A DNA stretch of 64,000 nt from Agrobacterium larrymoorei. Its GTDB lineage: Bacteria > Pseudomonadota > Alphaproteobacteria > Rhizobiales > Rhizobiaceae. The notes below the pieces were generated by a model. It had not been told where the DNA came from, did not search any database, and saw only the letters and a list, made by a program, of their open reading frames with translations. Shown here piece by piece: positions 61,790 through 64,000 of this stretch (position 1 is the stretch's first letter; every line of letters starts with the position of its first letter). Position numbers and translations under genes: made by a program. Location of the stretch: contig NZ_JAUTBL010000002.1 of assembly GCF_030819275.1 (NCBI RefSeq), positions 2,501 through 66,500 of the forward strand, written 5' to 3'.

Positions 61790-62918
61790 ACATGTCCTAT
61801 CCAATGCGCGCATCGTGCTGTCCGACGATGTGCTCCAAGGCTCCGTCCTGATCCGCGATGGCGTGATTGCCGATATCAGTGAGGGTGGATCGAAAACGGG
61901 CGAAGATTTCGACGGCGACTATCTGATCCCCGGCCTCGTCGAATTGCATACCGACCATCTGGAGCAGCATTATTCCCCGCGCCCGGGTGTGACCTGGGAC
62001 AAGATCGCCGCCATTCAGGCGCATGATGCGCAGGTTGCATCCTCCGGCATCACAACCGTCTTCGATTGCCTGCGCCTTGGCTCGGACGAGGATGGCGGCT
62101 TTGCGCGCGGCGAAATGCGCGACATGGCCAATGCCATCGAAAAGGCCAAGGGTGAAGATCGTCTTCGCTCCGATCACCTGCTGCATCTGCGCTGCGAAGT
62201 CGCCTCCGCCGACGTGCTGGAGCATTTCGAAGACTTCGAAAACGATCCGCATGTGCGGCTGATCTCGCTGATGGACCATTCCCCGGGCCAGCGTCAGTTC
62301 CAGACGATGGATCAGTACGTCATGTTCTATCAAAAGAAGCGTGGCTTGAGCGACGAAGCCTTCAAGGCCTTTGTCGATCGACGCGTTTCCGCCTCGCAAA
62401 AATTCTCCGGCAAGCACCGTGATTATCTGTCGGCCCGTTGCGCCGAACGCGGAATCACTGTTGCCAGTCATGACGATGCGACGGAGGCCCATGTTGAGGA
62501 AGCCATCGGCCATGGTGTGCGTCTTGCCGAATTCCCGACCAGCGTGGAAGCCGCCAAGGCGTCGCACACGGCTGGGATGAGCGTGCTGATGGGCGCACCG
62601 AACATCGTTCGCGGCAAATCCCATTCCGGCAATATTGCTGCACGCGATCTCGCCGAACTCGGCGTTCTCGATGTGCTGTCGTCGGACTACGTACCCTTCA
62701 GCCTGCTCTACGCGCCCTTCCTGCTGGCCGATCAGGTGGAAGGCATTACCCTTCCCAAGGCTCTGTCCATGGTCACGGCAACGCCCGCAAAAACGGTGGG
62801 CCTGACGGATCGCGGTTCAATCGCCGAAGGCCTGCGCGCCGATCTCGTGCGGGTTCGTCGCGAAAGCGGCGTGCCGGTGGTGCGTAGCGTCTGGCGACAA
62901 GGAAAACGTGTCGCATGA
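61782..62918 (+). CDS. phnM: Ribose phosphonate triphosphate diphosphatase PhnM
   Basis: 378 residues from the ATG at 61782 (GAAAG nine bases upstream), equal in length to E. coli PhnM. An amidohydrolase-fold enzyme that removes diphosphate from the ribose-linked phosphonate. Metal ligands in LVELHTDHLEQHYSPRP; ITVASHDDATEAHVEEA and the Asp in LSSDYVPFSLLYAPF are further conserved sites. ATGA overlap with phnN. Confidence 0.95.
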   Translation: MAEHVLSNARIVLSDDVLQGSVLIRDGVIADISEGGSKTGEDFDGDYLIPGLVELHTDHLEQHYSPRPGVTWDKIAAIQAHDAQVASSGITTVFDCLRLGSDEDGGFARGEMRDMANAIEKAKGEDRLRSDHLLHLRCEVASADVLEHFEDFENDPHVRLISLMDHSPGQRQFQTMDQYVMFYQKKRGLSDEAFKAFVDRRVSASQKFSGKHRDYLSARCAERGITVASHDDATEAHVEEAIGHGVRLAEFPTSVEAAKASHTAGMSVLMGAPNIVRGKSHSGNIAARDLAELGVLDVLSSDYVPFSLLYAPFLLADQVEGITLPKALSMVTATPAKTVGLTDRGSIAEGLRADLVRVRRESGVPVVRSVWRQGKRVA

Positions 62919-63514
62919 GCTTAGCATCGCCAGACTCAAGCTTACCAAGCCCCGACAGGGTGGGAACCATGATCGTTGTCGTCGGTCCGAGCGGCGCCGG
63001 CAAGGATACGCTCATCGATTATGCCGCAGAACGCTTGCGGCATAATCCCGACGTGAATTTCGTCCGGCGCGTCATCACCAGGGACAGCGATGCGGGTGGT
63101 GAGAACCATCTGGGCTGTACCGAAGACGCATTTGAGCGGAAAAAGCTAGCCGGCGAATTTTGTGTGTCATGGAGCGCCCACGGCCTGCATTACGGCATTC
63201 CCGCCTCGCTCAAAGAGCATTTGAAGCATGGTGGCGTGGCGGTCGCCAACGGCTCGCGCTCGGCGCTGCCGCATTTCAGAAGTGCTTTCCCGTCATTGAA
63301 GGTGGTGGTGGTCACGGCCCGGCCGGAAATCCTCTCTGCGAGGCTCGCCAATCGCGGGCGTGAGAGCATGGCCGAAATCATGGGCCGGCTCGATCGTAAG
63401 GTTGAGGTGCTCTGCGACGATGTCGATGTGACGACAATCGACAATAGTGGCGAGATCGAAGAGGCCGGCTCCGCTTTGCTCGCCCTCGTTCAGGATTACC
63501 TGCCTGCTCGATAA
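62915..63514 (+). CDS. phnN: Ribose 1,5-bisphosphate phosphokinase PhnN
   Basis: 199 residues (E. coli 185). MIVVVGPSGAGKDTLIDYAA holds the P-loop, followed by the guanylate-kinase-like FVRRVITRDSDAGGENHLG. Converts ribose 1,5-bisphosphate to PRPP, the last step that returns the sugar to metabolism. The ATGA start at 62915 adds 18 residues before the P-loop region; the internal Met19 is possible. Last gene of the phn cluster. Confidence 0.93.
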   Translation: MSLASPDSSLPSPDRVGTMIVVVGPSGAGKDTLIDYAAERLRHNPDVNFVRRVITRDSDAGGENHLGCTEDAFERKKLAGEFCVSWSAHGLHYGIPASLKEHLKHGGVAVANGSRSALPHFRSAFPSLKVVVVTARPEILSARLANRGRESMAEIMGRLDRKVEVLCDDVDVTTIDNSGEIEEAGSALLALVQDYLPAR

Positions 63515-63522
63515 CACCGCGG

Positions 63523-64000
63523 TCACAAAAAGCTACGGCGCTCCTTCGCCACGATATCCTGGAGAAACTGCACCACCGTTCTGACGCGCGCTAGCTGCCG
63601 GGCATTTTCGTGATAAGCCGTCCAGTAGGAGCGTCGAATGGACATGTGCGGAAGAAGACGAACCAGAGCAGGATCGTTTCGGGCAATGTAATCGTGCAGG
63701 ATGCCGATGCCCGCGCCGGAGCGGACGGCTTCCGTCTGCCCGATCGCGCTTGAGACCGCAAAGCTCGGATCCCAGTCCCGCATGATCTCTTCAGTGAAAT
63801 TGAGCGACGGGGAGAAGATCAGATCCTCGACATAGCCGATACGCCGGTGCTGCCTCAGCGCCTCGACGCTGTCAGGAAATGGGTGTTGCTCCAGATAGGT
63901 CTTTGCCGCATAGAGCCCGAGCGAGTAATCCGTCAGTTTGGAAAAGACCAGCCGCCCCTGTTCGGGTCGCTCGATCGTGATCGCAATGTCGGCCTCGCGT
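63523..64000 (-). CDS. LysR-family regulator, C-terminal part (runs off window)
   Basis: About 159 residues are visible; the N-terminal DNA-binding domain lies beyond 64000. The substrate-binding domain has READIAITIERPEQGRLVFSKL (in parts), YSLGLYAAKTYLEQHP, VRSGAGIGILHDYIARNDPALVRLLP and the terminal ARVRTVVQFLQDIV, the standard C-terminus of LysR proteins. Convergent with phnN, with only eight bases between the stops. The target is unknown. Confidence 0.9.
   Translation of the reverse strand, partial: READIAITIERPEQGRLVFSKLTDYSLGLYAAKTYLEQHPFPDSVEALRQHRRIGYVEDLIFSPSLNFTEEIMRDWDPSFAVSSAIGQTEAVRSGAGIGILHDYIARNDPALVRLLPHMSIRRSYWTAYHENARQLARVRTVVQFLQDIVAKERRSFL

Overview
The window looks like a chromosomal segment from a member of the Rhizobiaceae, most likely Agrobacterium/Rhizobium-like. 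The signs are a 23S rRNA with an intervening sequence in its 5' region, an rkp-type capsule (K-antigen) locus, the iron regulator RirA with a candidate Irr-type element in front of it, rhizobial-type palindromic repeats, and a C-P lyase cluster carrying the two accessory genes common in alphaproteobacteria. No name was assumed; all calls come from reading the sequence.

Layout. (1) 1-4121: the end of an rRNA operon, with 16S-23S spacer, 23S, 5S and an initiator tRNA. A broken copy of the tRNA 5' end lies in front of the real one. (2) 4122-35235: an accessory block, visibly richer in A+T than the rest between about 16.9 and 33.4 kb. It carries an outer-membrane export lipoprotein (rkpU-like), the operon rkpAGHIJ (modular fatty-acid/polyketide synthase, PLP-dependent acyl-amino-acid condensing enzyme, short-chain reductase, sulfatase-like membrane enzyme, KpsS-like Kdo transferase), two decayed insertion sequences, a pyruvyl transferase, a capsule ABC exporter whose permease is fused to a TPR domain, the polymer co-export protein KpsE, two glycosyltransferases, two near-duplicate methyltransferases, and two IS5-family elements. 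(3) 35824-50272: core-like genes: formaldehyde dehydrogenase, an orphan iron-type binding protein, rirA, an AbrB-family membrane protein, an OsmF/YehYXW osmolyte importer, an NMT1-type ABC importer with a HutC-like regulator, and exbB-exbD-tonB. (4) 50306-63514: a complete phosphonate system, phnF divergent from phnGHIJKL plus a hexapeptide acetyltransferase, then phnCDE1E2, then a DUF1045-type gene with phnM and phnN. The window ends inside a LysR gene.

How the parts work together. In the capsule block, RkpA has no thioesterase. RkpG belongs to the family that releases acyl chains by condensing them with an amino acid, and RkpH is a ketoreductase. I therefore read rkpAGH as a route to an unusual sphingoid-like lipid for capsule anchoring, arranged like the fungal fumonisin PKS/oxoamine synthase/reductase trio. 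RkpI, RkpJ, the ABC exporter, KpsE and RkpU would act after it. In the phosphonate block each of the three transcription units has an 18-bp Pho-box-like direct repeat upstream, and phnG also has a palindrome suited to the GntR regulator PhnF.

Things a standard annotation could miss: a 29-residue membrane peptide on the minus strand between phnI and phnJ; a covarying hairpin shared by the 23S intervening sequence and the 23S-5S spacer; an Irr-type palindrome upstream of rirA; a terminator-like hairpin between phnD and phnE; a very hairpin-rich gap between the two methyltransferase genes; and a perfect palindrome in front of rkpA.
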